Source: Adiantum capillus-veneris
Lineage: Eukaryota; Streptophyta; Polypodiopsida; Polypodiales; Pteridaceae
DNA: 64,000 bases
Assembly: GCA_014529385.2 (NCBI GenBank)
Contig: CM043943.1
Span: 98,142,855-98,206,854, forward strand
Direction: 5' to 3'
A program made the translations under genes and the position numbers. Under the pieces are notes generated by a model, which was not told the DNA's origin, made no database searches, and saw only the letters and a program-made list of their open reading frames with translations. Shown here in pieces: positions 18,812 to 30,671 of this stretch. The first letter of the stretch is position 1; every line of letters begins with the position of its first letter.

Positions 18812-21036
18812 AATTATTGGTCTGTGAACTGGTATAGTTCGTTTGCGTATATATTTGTATATATTTAGAACTGCTACACACACACAATAGTATGTGTGGA
18901 GGAGCAAAAGTCATTTGCCCATTTGAAGGACTTCTTTGATTCCACTCAAAGATAAGGTATTAGCATGTGCAGATTGGGGCAATGGCCATTCATTTTAGCT
19001 TATGAGGAGGAGTTTCTTTAGTTTGAGGTAGGACTCCATGATATCCATCTTGACATCTATGCATTCCTACCCTCAGAAAATTGCTCATTTTGTGCATATT
19101 CACGCAACTAATGTACCATAGCTTCACCTTTTTTTGCTACTTACATGTCACTATTGCTAGCTAATAGATTTAGCCCAACGAGAAACTTTGATACTATCTT
19201 TGGCAATGGAATGCCAACTATATATTGGCACCCATTATGGGTGTACAAAGAATGCACATATGTGTTGCTCCCTTTTTGGGGAAGGAGGGTGCTAAAAAAA
19301 AAATGAATCTTTTTTTCGCAGGAACGTGTGGGTCAAATACTAGTTTTAAAGTGTTTCAAAGTATCTAAAATGCAAAAGTGAAGGGTTGTAAAGAATGAAA
19401 AGCTCCTTGCAATTGGGGAGTCAAAAACTTTTATATTATATTATTATGCATAAAGGAGTGGCCTATATGTAATGTGTCAGCTTTTGTGGAATTTTAGTTT
19501 ACTTCTTAAGTTTAAAATAATTTGTGATACACAACAAAAAAATTCAAAGTTTTAAACAAGGTGAAGAATCACGGTGGCCTGCTAAGGAAATGTAATGCAA
19601 AAGTAGATGAGAGTTGTGTTTGTAGGATTTATTTTCTCACAACAAATATTTTGAAAGGTTGTAGAGAGAGTATATTACAAAGGGAGTAATAGATATATGG
19701 CAAAATTTGATTAGTAGGTGTAGGTCAAGTTGTTTTAGTGGTAAACATGAAGAAGTTACTTGTTGACCGAATTTGGCTGAACTTAGTTTAGTTTCTTGTT
19801 TTTTGAGATAAATGTTATAGTGAACTATGTAAAGAAACCAATGTGATTATTTCAATATAAGTTGTGATTTTTAGAGTTAATATTGACATTTAAATGACAT
19901 CAAAGTATGATCAAATGACATTGATCATTGCATTATAGAAATATTTCCAAAGGAATGATGGACTTAAGTAATTTTGTGTGAAAAATTTAAGTTAACGATA
20001 ATAATATTTCATGAAGATGACACTAATTAACGACATTTTTTTTCTTGCAAAATTCTCTTAATCAAGTGTTGCATGTGACCTCCTTTGAAATTTATTTTAT
20101 CAACATTGGAAATGTTTAAACCTAATCCCTAATAATAATACATGCTACACTAAAGTAACAATGTGACATTTGCCTATTAAAACCAAAAGTTGAAAAAAAA
20201 TTCTCAATTTTGAAGAAATTCTTTTATTTAAGGACAATTTATAATTTTTTGTGAAAAAATTTACAATTTCTTTATGGTTTACAATTCTTTCATTCTTAGT
20301 TGTGAAGAAATTCTTTCATTTAAAGACAATTTATAAATTTTTAGTTGTAAATTGTCTTCAAATGAAAGAAAAATATACAAAAATATATATATATTTTGAA
20401 TAAAAAAGTTGCAAAGAAAGTCATTAGGTTCTTAAATGAAGGGGCCCATTGAAACTAACAAGGTGAAAGGTCACATTGGTATACTAAAACAATTTAATGA
20501 AATGGACATGTATGTGAGGCTCTTAAATTAAAAGATTTTTATCAAATTAAAACATAAAAAACAATTCAATTGATTGGCATATTAAATTTTTTAATGCAAT
20601 GGAGTCCATGCTCTTAAAGGAAAGGACTTTTTTACAAACTAAAAAAAAGAAAAGATGAAGAGGACGAAAAAGATTCTTAGTGACCCAATTTCAATGGTCC
20701 TCTTTAAAGAAATAGGTACACAAATGTCAATACCTTTCACAAAAACCTATAAACAATATTAAAAAACAAACAGATTGTACACGTCCTCCATCCGATCGAC
20801 TTGCATCCCGAGAGTCCACAATTTGCACAAAAAGTCCACCCACCCCACTGTGGCCTTTTACATGGCAAAAAATTATTGTGTTGAAACTTCAAATCATTTG
20901 TTGCACCCTCTCCAACAAAAAAACACAAAAATTTGAATACAGCTGTGTGACAGATCATAAGGCTCTTTGGGACACATGTCAAGGAGCAAAAATTGAATTA
21001 CCTTCATCCATATGGATACTAAGACCTTTTTAGACA
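18812..21036. other. AT-rich intergenic DNA, no gene seen
   Basis: About 2.2 kb with no ORF that looks coding and no LTR, TIR or retroelement protein similarity. The only structure noticed is the hairpin and imperfect direct repeats at 20211-20371. Confidence 0.6.
20211..20371. repeat. AT-rich direct repeats with a hairpin
   Basis: GAAGAAATTCTTTxATTTAA followed by GACAATTTATA occurs near 20211 and again near 20304. The second copy forms a hairpin with an inverted copy at about 20346-20371 (TTGTAAATTGTCTTCAAATG and onward), arms of about 24 bp with few mismatches and a short loop. Confidence 0.7.
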
Positions 21037-21084
21037 CACACACACACACACAGAGGAATACATATTATATATATAGACACACGC

Positions 21085-21169
<85 letters not shown>

Positions 21170-21235
21170 CGAGAGGGAGGGAGGGAGGGAGGGAGATAGA
21201 GAGAGATAGGGAGATTGATAGAGAGAGAGAGAGGG
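21037..21235. repeat. Compound microsatellite (AC)n(ACAT)n(AT)n(AG)n(GGGA)n
   Basis: Consecutive blocks of AC, ACAT, AT, AG and GGGA repeats over about 200 bp. ORFs read through it (low-complexity Ser/Leu and Tyr/Ile runs) are artefacts. Confidence 0.95.
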
Positions 21236-23612
21236 ATTAGGAAAAAAAAAACTTGCTTCAAACATTGATTTTGAAGCTAAATGAGCTTTTAAAAAAAAAA
21301 GCTTAGTTGAATAAAAATCTGAAAAAAGCTCCCTGAAAACCTCAACTCCTTGCTATTTGGACATTGATGGACATGCTTCTCACACAAGCATCTAACTCCA
21401 TTGCTATTTGAGTCTCTTGAACAAGCATCTGGGCACCCGACGTAAGCTTAAGGGACATTATGCCACCAATCGGCTAAAAGAGCTGAGAGCACTATGGCAC
21501 CATGTGGGAACCACGTAAGCCATGTGCACTGTCGAAGTGTGAACTTTATAAAGCCATGTGGGGAAATTAGTATATACGAACTTTGAGAAGCAGAGAAAAA
21601 GGGAAAGCGGAAATGTAGCAGCGGGAACTCCAGAGTTTGTTGGCCGAGTCGAGTTTTCAATGCTGCAGGGGCCTGTAGGTTGGATTTTCTCATCACGTGT
21701 GAAGTCTACGGGCGCAAAAGGGTCTGATGGGTAGAGCTGCTAAAGCTGGGTCGGCAGAGCAGATGGCGAGTTCTTTATGTTAATCCTGCAATCTCTGCAT
21801 TCACCAGGTTACTTGTTGCGAAGGGTGTTGCCCGGCAGAAATCAGCATGGTTTTGAGGGTCAAATTTTGACAGACTGAGGGTTTACATACTCGAGTAGGT
21901 TCACTTTTTCTGCCAATTAAGAGTTTTTAGCTACTAAGCGGTGAAGAATCCCTCTGCATTCCTGCATTAACATGCTAGAAGAACAGCTTAGCCAAGAAGG
22001 CAATGCACATTAGAACCCCTTATCTCTCATACCTTGAAGCTACCTGATCACGATGGCTGGCCCTTGGCATCATACCTTTTTAACAGAATTGGAAGATGTC
22101 CAGGCTTTGAATGAGTGCAACGAATTCAATAACCAAGGGTAAGATTTTGATACTTTTAGACATGAAGTCTGCTGAAGTCTTTACAATATTTGACTTTTTT
22201 TTCAGGGTCTTTTTGATTTTCCAATCATGATTTTGAATTCCTTATATTATGGTTCTTCCAAATTTGTGTGTTGTGATAAGATCTCTTTTACGAATTTTTT
22301 TAAAAGGTCTTTTCACTTCACGATTCTTTTCTCGTTGTTTGTCAATAATTGGAGCATTTTGGTAGTGAAGATTGTGATATAGTCTTTAGTAATCAATGAG
22401 CAGTAAGATAGGTGATGCTGATGAGAGTGTATGCCCATGAAGATTATGTGTTGGCTTTCAGCAGTGTGTGCTTCTTAGCTGGTCAACCAAAAGGGCGGGC
22501 CGTCATTGAGATAGCATCCCTCGGAGCAATGTATCTAATTTTCAAATTTATTTAGTTGAGTAACTTTGTGCTTCAGGAGTGCAAATTATTCTGTCTCGCC
22601 TTTATGGTGAGTTGTGTCTACATGGCTCCTTTATTCTTATCTATGGTGTTGAAACCTTAAGCCAGTATTTTCTTAAATAGCTTTTGCTACCTTCCAAAAA
22701 GGTGTTGATTTTTTTGTAGAAAAAGTGTTACCATTTTGCTGTAGTTTCATTGGTCGGTCCACAACAGACAATGAGCCCCTTGGAGCTTTGCAGTTTGTGG
22801 GCCTTGGTTTTTGGGCTATTTTCAAGATCTAGTTTGGCTTCCATGTCGCTATTTCACATGAGGTGTCTTAGGGGGCATCAATGGCCCCAGATCACTAGGT
22901 TTGGATTGTCAATAATTCTCCAGAGGTGAAAAGAATGGCACCCCTAGTTTATCTTCAGCTCGCTGCCTACTTCATGTTAAGAGTTTGGCATCTCTCTAGA
23001 TTCATCCAGATGCCTGGCCAAAGTGAGGTAGTCTTTTGATATCGACCTGTGTCTAGCCATGTGGTGGCGCCTAGGTTTTTGGCTCTTTCCGTGGTCTTGT
23101 ATTCTCCAGTTCGCAAGGAATATTTTTCCCTTGCCATCGCAGATTCCCCCCTGAGCCCTAGGGGCCTTTGGTGCCCCGTTTCCCTATTTTCTCATATATA
23201 GCCCTTATTTTCCATTTTGTGGGGAAGTAGGAGTGGGTCGAGCAGCTTGCTAGTACCTATATATGAGAGGCAGGGGGAGGCCTAATGGCATGTGTTGTGC
23301 TCAGCCTGTAGGTTAAGGGGCTATTCCTAGTGTGAGGGTGTAGGCAGCCTATAGGGAGGGCAGCCCCAACGTTTTTGGGGTGCAACCCATCCCATCGTTT
23401 TGGGCAGCTTGGCGATGACCTCAGATACTGCAGTATCTATGAAGCAGCACCATGGTCACCATGAAACGCGTTTCGGCGGGTTTGGACAGGTGAAATGTTT
23501 TAAGCTGTGAAACGTTTAATTGATAAAGTGAAACACATGCCGTTTAGATAACAAGAAGCTACCATAGTTTGAGGTTTTAGGATCTTTCAATATCCGTATA
23601 TGCATCTTTCGG
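21236..23612. other. Intergenic DNA, no gene seen
   Basis: No ORF with recognisable domains, no LTR pair, no RNA gene seen. Composition is closer to genic DNA than the region before it, but no exon chain could be supported. Confidence 0.55.
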
Positions 23613-24573
23613 TGTCACGTGACACATCCAACCCTATGTGTCCGTGGACAAGCTACAGCATGACCGGGGTTACAGTTTAGTCAAGTCAGTCTAGAAGAGG
23701 GAGTGATCTGGCACTTTTGTGAGTATGTTCGTAGACCGTGCATGTCCAGACACTTAGATTAGATGCATATCCTTTGGTTGCATACAACATGATCATCAAC
23801 AGTTCCATCAGAATCCATTAGGAGCATTTTCCAGTGCATTAAACCTATTTTCCCTATTTTTGACATTTTTCACTTATTATTTTTAAGTGACTTTTGTTGG
23901 GAACTAGGTAGGGCAAATTTCATAAGTTTGCATATAAGAAACCTAGCGCTAGCACTTTCTGGCAGAAGAGGCAGCAGGAACAGTTTGTTCAACAGGCAAC
24001 TTCTCAGCAAGACCCCCATCAGCATTGGATGCCTAGCGTTTTGCAGCATCTGCAGCAAGGCTAGCGTTTTTCATCAAGAACCCAGATCAGCCAGCGTTTT
24101 TGCATCTGCATCAGACTGGCGACAACAGAGGACAGATCAGCCTTAGCGTTAGTGATTTGCACCAGCAGACACAACGTTTTTGCAGCAGGACTCATTTTCA
24201 GACCTGGCGTTTTTGGATCAGCAGACCATCCTAGCGTTTTGCAGATCCTTCGCGACGGAACAGTTAGAAGCATCAGCGTTTTCAATTTTCAGCACTTAGA
24301 CACAACATAACAAGTCCCAAACCTCACAGATCTCACCTTCCTGCAGCAAATCCTCGCCGCACGTCAGATCCCGCGAAGTTTGTAGATTCAGCCGGGAAAA
24401 CGAAGATTTCAGCATCTGCGTTTTCAGCGCGTCGTCATCGACATCGTCACCGACATAGAGTCAAAATTCAACAGATAGAAGATTTGCAGATTCAGCCATT
24501 AGCGTTTTCAGATTTCAGCCCGTCTCGTCGTCGTCCTCATCATCGTCGACATCAAGTCCAAGCATTATAGAGA
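23613..24573 (+). repeat. Inverted, truncated LTR copy of the pol-less element (left arm of palindrome)
   Basis: It begins TGTCACGTGACACATCC, the LTR start seen in reverse at 25558 and 28589. It matches the reverse complement of 24640-25558 over its length at roughly 85-90% by eye, including a TATA region, the GCTAGCGCTAGG-like segment and CGTCGTC triplets. The LTR 3' part is missing: the sequence turns around at about 24573. No polypurine tract precedes it and no target duplicate is visible. Confidence 0.8.
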
Positions 24574-25558
24574 TTTGTGCTCGTTGTAAAACCCTCCTCC
24601 GAAGGCCCCTCTCTATGGCGAGAGTGGTCTACTTATGATTGCACAAATCTCTACAATGCTTGGACTTGCCGACGATGTCGACGACGACGAGACGGGCTAA
24701 AATATGAAAATGCTAAGGACTGAAATCTGCAAATCTTGTATTTGCTGAATTCTGACTCTATGTCGGTGACGATGTCGATGACGACCATGTGACGACGACG
24801 CGCTGAAAACACAGATGCTGGAATCTGCGTTTTCTAGGTTGAAACTGAAAACCTGAAAACTTTGCGGGATCTTACCGTGTGGCGAGGATCTGCTGTGGGA
24901 AGGTGAGATCTGCGAGGTTCGGGACTTGTTCTGCGAGTGCTAAGGGCTGAAAACTGAAAACGCTGGTCCTAGGGCTGAATCTGTCGCGATGATCTGCAAA
25001 AACGCTAGGGATGTTTTCTGTCCTGTTGCAAAAACGCTAGGGAATTTGCAGAGTCTGAGGTCGTTAGGTTGGTCTGCAATGCAAAACGCTAGGGCTGATC
25101 TGCAATGGAGAAAAACATTGTCTGTTCTTGGTTGAAAACGCTAAGTCATCCGCCGAGGGGGGTCTTTCTGAGAAGGTGCACTGTGGATGTCAGGTCCTTG
25201 TTGCCTCTTCTGCCAAAAAGTGCTAGCGCTAGGTTTTTATTTATACAAATTTAGCAAAATTGCCCTACCTACTTTCCAACAAAAGTCACTTAAAAATAAC
25301 AAGTGAAAAATGTCAAAAATAGGGAAAATAGGTCTATGCACTGTAAAAATGCTATTGATGGGATCTGACTGGAATCTGATGGTCATACCGTGTGCAACCA
25401 GAGGATATGCATCTAATCTAAGTGTCTGGACATGCACGGTCTGCGAACAGCTCACAAAAGTGCATATCACTTCCTATTCTAGACTGACTTGACTGACTGA
25501 ACCCTGGTTGTGCTATAGCTTGCCCACGGACACATAGGGTTGGATGTGTCACGTGACA
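24574..25558 (-). repeat. 3' LTR of the pol-less element, truncated (right arm and loop)
   Basis: It matches 27685-28589, the inner part of the full LTR at the other end. It ends ...GTGACA at 25558, directly followed by the purine tract (minus strand AAAGGCGGGGA). About 200 bp of the distal LTR are missing, replaced by the inverted arm. The first 60 bp or so are the palindrome loop. Confidence 0.85.
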
Positions 25559-26488
25559 TCCCCGCCTTTTCAAAGTGAGGTACTGGTACCGAACTGTATG
25601 GCGTCGTGGGAGATCGCCAATAGCATCTGGAATCCTGGAAGGGACTCTTCGCCAGCCCATTCTGATGTGCGGGTCGTGCGGTACTTGAACTTCATAAAGG
25701 TCTGCAACGCTTGCTTCTTTGGGCCGCGCCGAAAGTGACAAAAAGTCTTCTGTAGCTCCTTCAATGCTTCAACTTCGTCTAGAGTCATGCTTCTTTCTTC
25801 TTCAAGAATCTCCATGGCTGAAAATTCCTGAAACCATTTCCAACACAAAACCATGAACATATCTATTCCATGTAAAGTGACTAGAAAGAATCTTGTCTTC
25901 CTCAAAGACCGTGCATGCAATGTAGATGAACAAAGAGACGGAGTGCCAAATCGTTCACCACACACACGCAAACAATGAGATCGAATCTTTCTCTTCTGAT
26001 CTAAAGCAATCAACTATGGCAATTCACAACGGAAATGCCCATGCTTGGTGCTCATACTTTCTTGTGCTCTTTCTACAACTATGTCATGCCAAGGAAGAGA
26101 CATGGAATGTGACCTCCTTGAATGCATACTTTTCAGCTTTTCATGAACAATCCGCATACATTCGTGCTCATTCATGGGTGAAACGTGCTCAACGTACAAT
26201 ATGTCATGCCTAGGAAAAGGGATCACATATAGACGCTAACGAAAATACAGGAAACGATCACGAATGAAACACTCGTACAATGCGTGTTGACAAATCATTC
26301 GAACACGTAGTACTTCCTGTAAGGGTTCTTTGGACCTAGGCTCGAGAGCCAAGATCGGTTCTTCGTGATTGATCGAATCTGCAATGAGGTTAGCTTTGCT
26401 AGAAAAAGTATCCACTCACTCATCCTTCTTGTGAACAATCACATCTTCTTCATGCAAATCATCATGCTTGTGAGAAATCACATCTTGA
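25559..26488 (-). other. 3' half of the pol-less element interior
   Basis: Purine tract at about 25559-25569. The minus-strand ORF 25570-26013 (147 codons, with a FLVTLHGIDMFMVLCWKWF hydrophobic patch and MEILEEERSMTLDEVEALKEL helix) has no recognised family. The rest has no convincing ORF. Confidence 0.5.
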
Positions 26489-27019
26489 TCATGCAACATG
26501 CTTGTCATTGTCATCCAAATCATCATGCTCATCATTATCATTCAAATCATCATGCTCATGATTATCAGGCAATTCATTATGCTTATCATCATGCAAATCC
26601 TGTGTATCATGCCTTGGAGAAGAAGAGACTGAGAGTGTCTCCTTTTCCCGAATCTCTTGCATCTGTGCCTGAACTTGAGAAAAGGGTCGCAAGAATTCTT
26701 TCATGTGTTGATCGCTCTTCTCTTGTCGTGCTTTGGTCTCGCGGTCATATTCTGCTTGTCTTGCTTTGTTCTCGCGATGTATGGCTGCTACTCTTTCTGT
26801 GTATTGACGCTCTATGGCTGTCATCTTTTCTTCGTGTTCACGCTCTATTTCTGCTTTTCGGTCTAACTTCTTGTCCATCATCCTCTTGTCGAAAAGTGTC
26901 ATAGGATCTGGTGCAATCTTTGGCGTAAATGGGGAAGGGGGAGGGTCGAAAAAACCTCATGGTGGGGAAAATTCTTCTTCGCCTCTCTCATGCTCATCAC
27001 CTTCAAGCGAAGTATCCAT
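26489..27019 (-). pseudogene. Coiled-coil ORF with His/Asp-rich tail in the pol-less element
   Basis: Read from the ATG at 27017-27019 it encodes 176 residues with one in-frame TGA at codon 21 (26957-26959), probably from CGA. The N-terminus is acidic (MDTSLEGDEHERGEEEF), followed by a Pro-rich stretch (FFDPPPSPFTPKIAPDP). Residues about 45-120 are charged and heptad-like (KLDRKAEIEREHEEKM, ENKARQAEYDRETKARQEK), so a coiled coil is likely. The last 40 residues alternate His, Asp and Asn (HDDLNDNDEHDDLDDNDKH). No zinc knuckle, gag fold or enzyme motif is visible. Function unknown; a nucleoprotein or packaging role is only a guess. Confidence 0.5.
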
Positions 27020-27468
27020 TCTGCTTCGAGTGATGACCATCCACTGAAGTCTTGGGTTCTTGTGGTCTTTGGTTCTTAAGTTCACGAGGAACTTGGGTTC
27101 TTGCGGGTCTTGGGTTCTTGAGGTTCTTGAGGGTCTTCTTTTGCTTGCAATCTGTGTTCGAGAAGGATCTTCTCTTCACCCGAGTTCTGCTCTTTTCCGC
27201 CGGCGCACCCCTTGGCGGCCTTGCGCTCACACCAAGGTTGCTTTTTCCCACCTCACGTCGATTGACCGGCAGTTAAGTGCACGGTCCGCTCTCAATGAGT
27301 GAAAAGAGGCACAAGGGGAGACTGTACAAGCCCTTCTTTCTTGGGTTTCTTGTCACTCTTTAAAAACACGATTAGGAATCGACACGCCCAAGTGAACTTG
27401 GGTTCGTGCGACCTCAAATTATGTGGTTCTTGTGGTTCTTTCCTTGAGTGATACAGAACACTGCCAAA
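27020..27468 (-). other. Leader of the pol-less element with short G/T repeats
   Basis: Untranslated leader between primer site and ORF. It contains several repeats of a CTTGGGTTCTTG-like phrase (27045-27130). No further gene is supported. Confidence 0.5.
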
Positions 27469-27480
27469 GCTCTGATACCG
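27469..27480 (-). other. Primer binding site of the pol-less element
   Basis: Minus strand CGGTATCAGAGC, differing from the initiator tRNA-Met site only at the first base, one base from the LTR. Confidence 0.8.
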
Positions 27481-27481
27481 A

Positions 27482-28589
27482 TGTAAGGTGCAGCGGAATG
27501 AATGTTCGAACTTTGCTCAAGATGAGTGCTCCGAACTGTGCTCAAGGTTCCTTTTACTTACGGAAGGGAGAGCCTTCCGTTCCTTTAGTGAGAGAGTGCA
27601 ATGAACACAAACAAAGTGAATGGACACTGTGAATGGAAGTGCATGAGACTGAGAGATAGAGAAGAGAATACGACACCAGAGATGATGTAAAACCCTCCTC
27701 TGAAGGTCCCACTCTCTATGGCGAGAGTGGTCTACTTATGATTGCACAAATCTCTACAATGAATTGAACTTGCCGATGATGTCGACGACGATGAGATGGG
27801 CTAAAAGCTGAAAACGCTAAGGGCTGAAATTTGCAAATCTTGTATCTGCTGAATTCTGACTCTATGTCGATGATGACGATACGACGACGACGCGCTGAAA
27901 ACGCAGATGTTGAAATCTGCGTTTTCTGGGCTGAAACTGAAAACTTTTCGGGATCTGACCGTGTGGCGAGGATCTGTTGCGGGAAGGAGGTTTGGGACTT
28001 GTTCTGCGAGTGCTAAGGGCTGAAACTGAAAAGGTTGGTCCTAGGGTTGACTCTGTCGCGATGATCTGCAAAAACGCTAGGGAATTTGCAGAGTCTGAGG
28101 TCGCCAGGTTGGTCTGCAATGCAAAACGCTGGGGCTGATCTACAATGGAGAAAAGCGCTGGCTGTTCTTGGCTGAAAACACTAAGTCATCTGCCCGGGGG
28201 GTCTTGCTGAGAAGGTGCACTGTGGATGTCAGGTCCCTGCTGCTTCTTCTGCCAGAAAGTGCTAGCGCTAGGTTTTTATTTATACAAATTTAGCAAAATT
28301 GCCCTACCTACTTTCCAACAAAAGTCACTTGAAAATAATAAGTGAAAAATGTCAAAAATAGGAAAAATAGGTCTATGCACTGTAAAAATGCTACTGATGG
28401 GATTCGATTGGAATCTGATGGTCATACTGTGTGCAACGAGAGGATATGCGTCTAATCTAAGTGTCTGGACATGCACGGTCTGCGAACAGACTCACAAAAG
28501 TGCCAGATCACTTCCTATTCTAGACTGACTGAACCTTGGTTGTGCTGTAGCTTGTCCATGGACGCATAGGGTTGGAGTGTCACGTGACA
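27482..28589 (-). repeat. 5' LTR of the pol-less element
   Basis: 1108 bp, TGTCACGTGACA to CCTTACA in element orientation. A GTATAAATA box on the minus strand lies near 28280. A short motif AAACGCTAGGG and variants recur several times in it. Confidence 0.88.
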
Positions 28590-28710
28590 GATGTCCTCTA
28601 GTGATGCGACGGGATTGTGCAGGAGAGAGAGAGAGAGAGAGAATTGTGCCCGGGTGAGAGTTTACGGTGAGAGTGATCACACACTCACTCGTCAACACCT
28701 CTTTATCGAT

Positions 28711-28756
28711 GGAAAGCTTAGCCGCTCTTGATCCTTAACCTCCTCAAGGGGAAGAT
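28711..28756. repeat. Left remnant of a 65-bp minisatellite array
   Basis: AAAGCTTAGCCGCTCTTGAT and following bases match units at 30672-30938. The solo LTR inserted into this array; AAGAT at 28752-28756 is the target duplicate. Confidence 0.8.
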
Positions 28757-29120
28757 TGAAACCGGCCTTGAGCCTTATTAAAGAGTGGTAAACTTTAGCT
28801 TTCACCGTAAAGAAACTTCACAAATGAACTTGCAACTGAATTCACCACTTCAAAACAATCCACGACTTGGTAGCTAGAGTGCTCCCAAGTAGACAATGAC
28901 ACCCTGTTGGCCCCAAAGATTGGCGCCTCTTTTGGTATTTCTTCATTCTTATTAAACCAAAGAATAACTGTAATCTTCTACAAGATGTCCTACTTTTATT
29001 GGGCTGAAATTTCCCTACTCGAGCCCAATTTCGGCAGCATAACGACAGTAGAAGTCATCACGGTCAAGAACACAAGTAGGTAAATGGTGGTTTCCCACGT
29101 ACTCTAGAGCATTTTTATAG

Positions 29121-30248
29121 ACCTAGCAAGAAATTACAGCACCACTGAATTCTCTGTTTTTGGCCTCTAAATTGCACCAACACACCTATTCGATGATTCT
29201 GTAGCTTCCCCGAAGCTCCTGGTACATTTAGGCATCAAATTTCACCATAACCCTAAACCTACAAAATATTACAGCAAGCTGTAATTCTCTGTTTTGTGTT
29301 CTGATTCGTGTATCGATCACTCTTGTGGGTAGCTCTCGAGCTCCCGCACCTATAGAGTTACTTGCCCTTCGATTTAGGTGTGGTTTCTCTCGAGAAATCT
29401 CTCTAATGGTCTTGATAGCACCTGTACTGGCTGTGAATCCGTGATTACTGATTCGATACTTGTGCAAGAGGCTTAATCTAGCATAGAAACCCCACAATTG
29501 TACATAACAAATGAAAAGCCGTTGAGCTGGGCATCACGAATATGTATTCAAAAGGGGAGAGAGATGCATGAGAGCGGAATCATCGTGCTACATAAGGCAG
29601 AGAAGAAGGCAAGCTTTCCATCAAAACTGTGATCACCTGCACCCACTACTCAACAGACACTGTATTCACAATGACTAAAATCAGACCTAGCAAGAAATTA
29701 CAGCACCACTGAATTCTCTGTTTTTGGCCTCTAAATTGCACCAACACACCTATTCGATGATTCCGTAGCTTCCCCGAAGCTCCTGGTACATTTAGGCATC
29801 AAATTTCACCATAACCCTAAACCTACAAAATATTACAGCAAGCTGTAATTCTCTGTTTTGTGTTCTGATTCGTGTATCGATCACTCTTGTGGGTAGCTCT
29901 CGAGCTCCCGCACCTATAGAGTTACTTGCCCTTCGATTTAGGTGTGGTTTCTCTCGAGAAATCTCTCTAATGGTCTTGATAGCACCTGTACTGGCTGTGA
30001 ATCCGTGATTACTGATTCGATACTTGTGCAAGAGGCTTAATCTAGCGTAGAAACCCCACAACTGTACATAACAAATGAAAAGCCGTTGAGCTGGGCATCA
30101 CGAATATGTATTCAAAAGGGGAGAGAGATGCATGAGAGCGGAATCATCGTGCTACATAAGGCAGAGAAGAAGGCAAGCTTTCCATCAAAACTGTGATCAC
30201 CTGCACCCACTACTGAACAGACACTGTATTCACAATGACTAAAATCAG
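29121..30248. repeat. 564-bp tandem duplication inside the solo LTR
   Basis: Units 29121-29684 and 29685-30248 differ at about four positions by eye (over 99% identical). The twin 89-codon minus-strand ORFs in the two units are copies of LTR sequence, not genes. Confidence 0.95.
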
Positions 30249-30256
30249 CCCCCCCC

Positions 30257-30303
<47 letters not shown>

Positions 30304-30306
30304 CCC
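30249..30306. repeat. Microsatellite C(n)(CT)n
   Basis: About 20 C followed by about 17 CT repeats and CCCCCC, at the end of the second duplication unit. Confidence 0.95.
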
Positions 30307-30671
30307 AAATCGATTTGGGCGTCCCCTCCTTGCTGAGGTGTCTTGCAAATGGTTTCTAGCTGACAAGTGTCCAATTTGCTCACTTGGTTTAATTTCCTAG
30401 TATCCACCAACTCATGAAGTCTCGCTGAGGGGCCTAAATGACTTTCACTGAGTCTAGCCACTCCTTCACCAGTCAGATTTCACTGCTGATCGGCCCACCC
30501 ATCTCGTGGCTGCTTGGCCTTGACTCTTGTGTGTGAAGCTCTCGGCCATTGGCTGTTTCACACTACCATGCAATGTCCGAGCATTTGTGATTTCAAAAAG
30601 AGGGTCCCAAAAATTAAATAAAAATCAAGGAAAAGAAACCAACAAAAAAGTATCATGACAAAGATTCTGAA

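Larger units (their letters stand above)
24574..28589 (-). mobile_element. Non-autonomous LTR element without pol (LARD-like)
   Basis: It has a 1108-bp 5' LTR (27482-28589), an initiator-Met type primer site, a 1.9-kb interior without any RT, integrase or protease, a purine tract and a truncated 3' LTR. Interior coding is limited to one coiled-coil ORF. The size and structure match large retrotransposon derivatives or related gag-less elements (established class), so movement would need enzymes supplied by another element. No flanking target duplicate was found, as expected if the 3' end was rearranged. Confidence 0.8.
28757..30660 (-). mobile_element. Solo LTR related to the Chromovirus 1 LTR family
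   Basis: It starts TGAAACCGGCC and ends CATGACA like the 1476-bp Chromovirus 1 LTR, and matches it in several blocks: TTTAGCTTTCACC, GGCGCC...TTTTCGGTATTTC-like, CTCGAGCTCCCGCACCT, TGTGCAAGAGGCT. Perfect target duplicates AAGAT flank it (28752-28756, 30661-30665), so it is a product of recombination between the two LTRs of one element. It is much diverged from the young copy. Excess length comes from an internal duplication. Confidence 0.88.

Noticed and set aside
21019..21265. Two minus-strand ORFs over the compound microsatellite
   Set aside because: Low-complexity translations of AC, AT and AG repeats.
29228..30061. Two identical 89-codon minus-strand ORFs that look like a duplicated gene
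   Set aside because: They are the two units of a tandem duplication within a solo LTR; homologous LTR sequence in Chromovirus 1 is not open in this frame.
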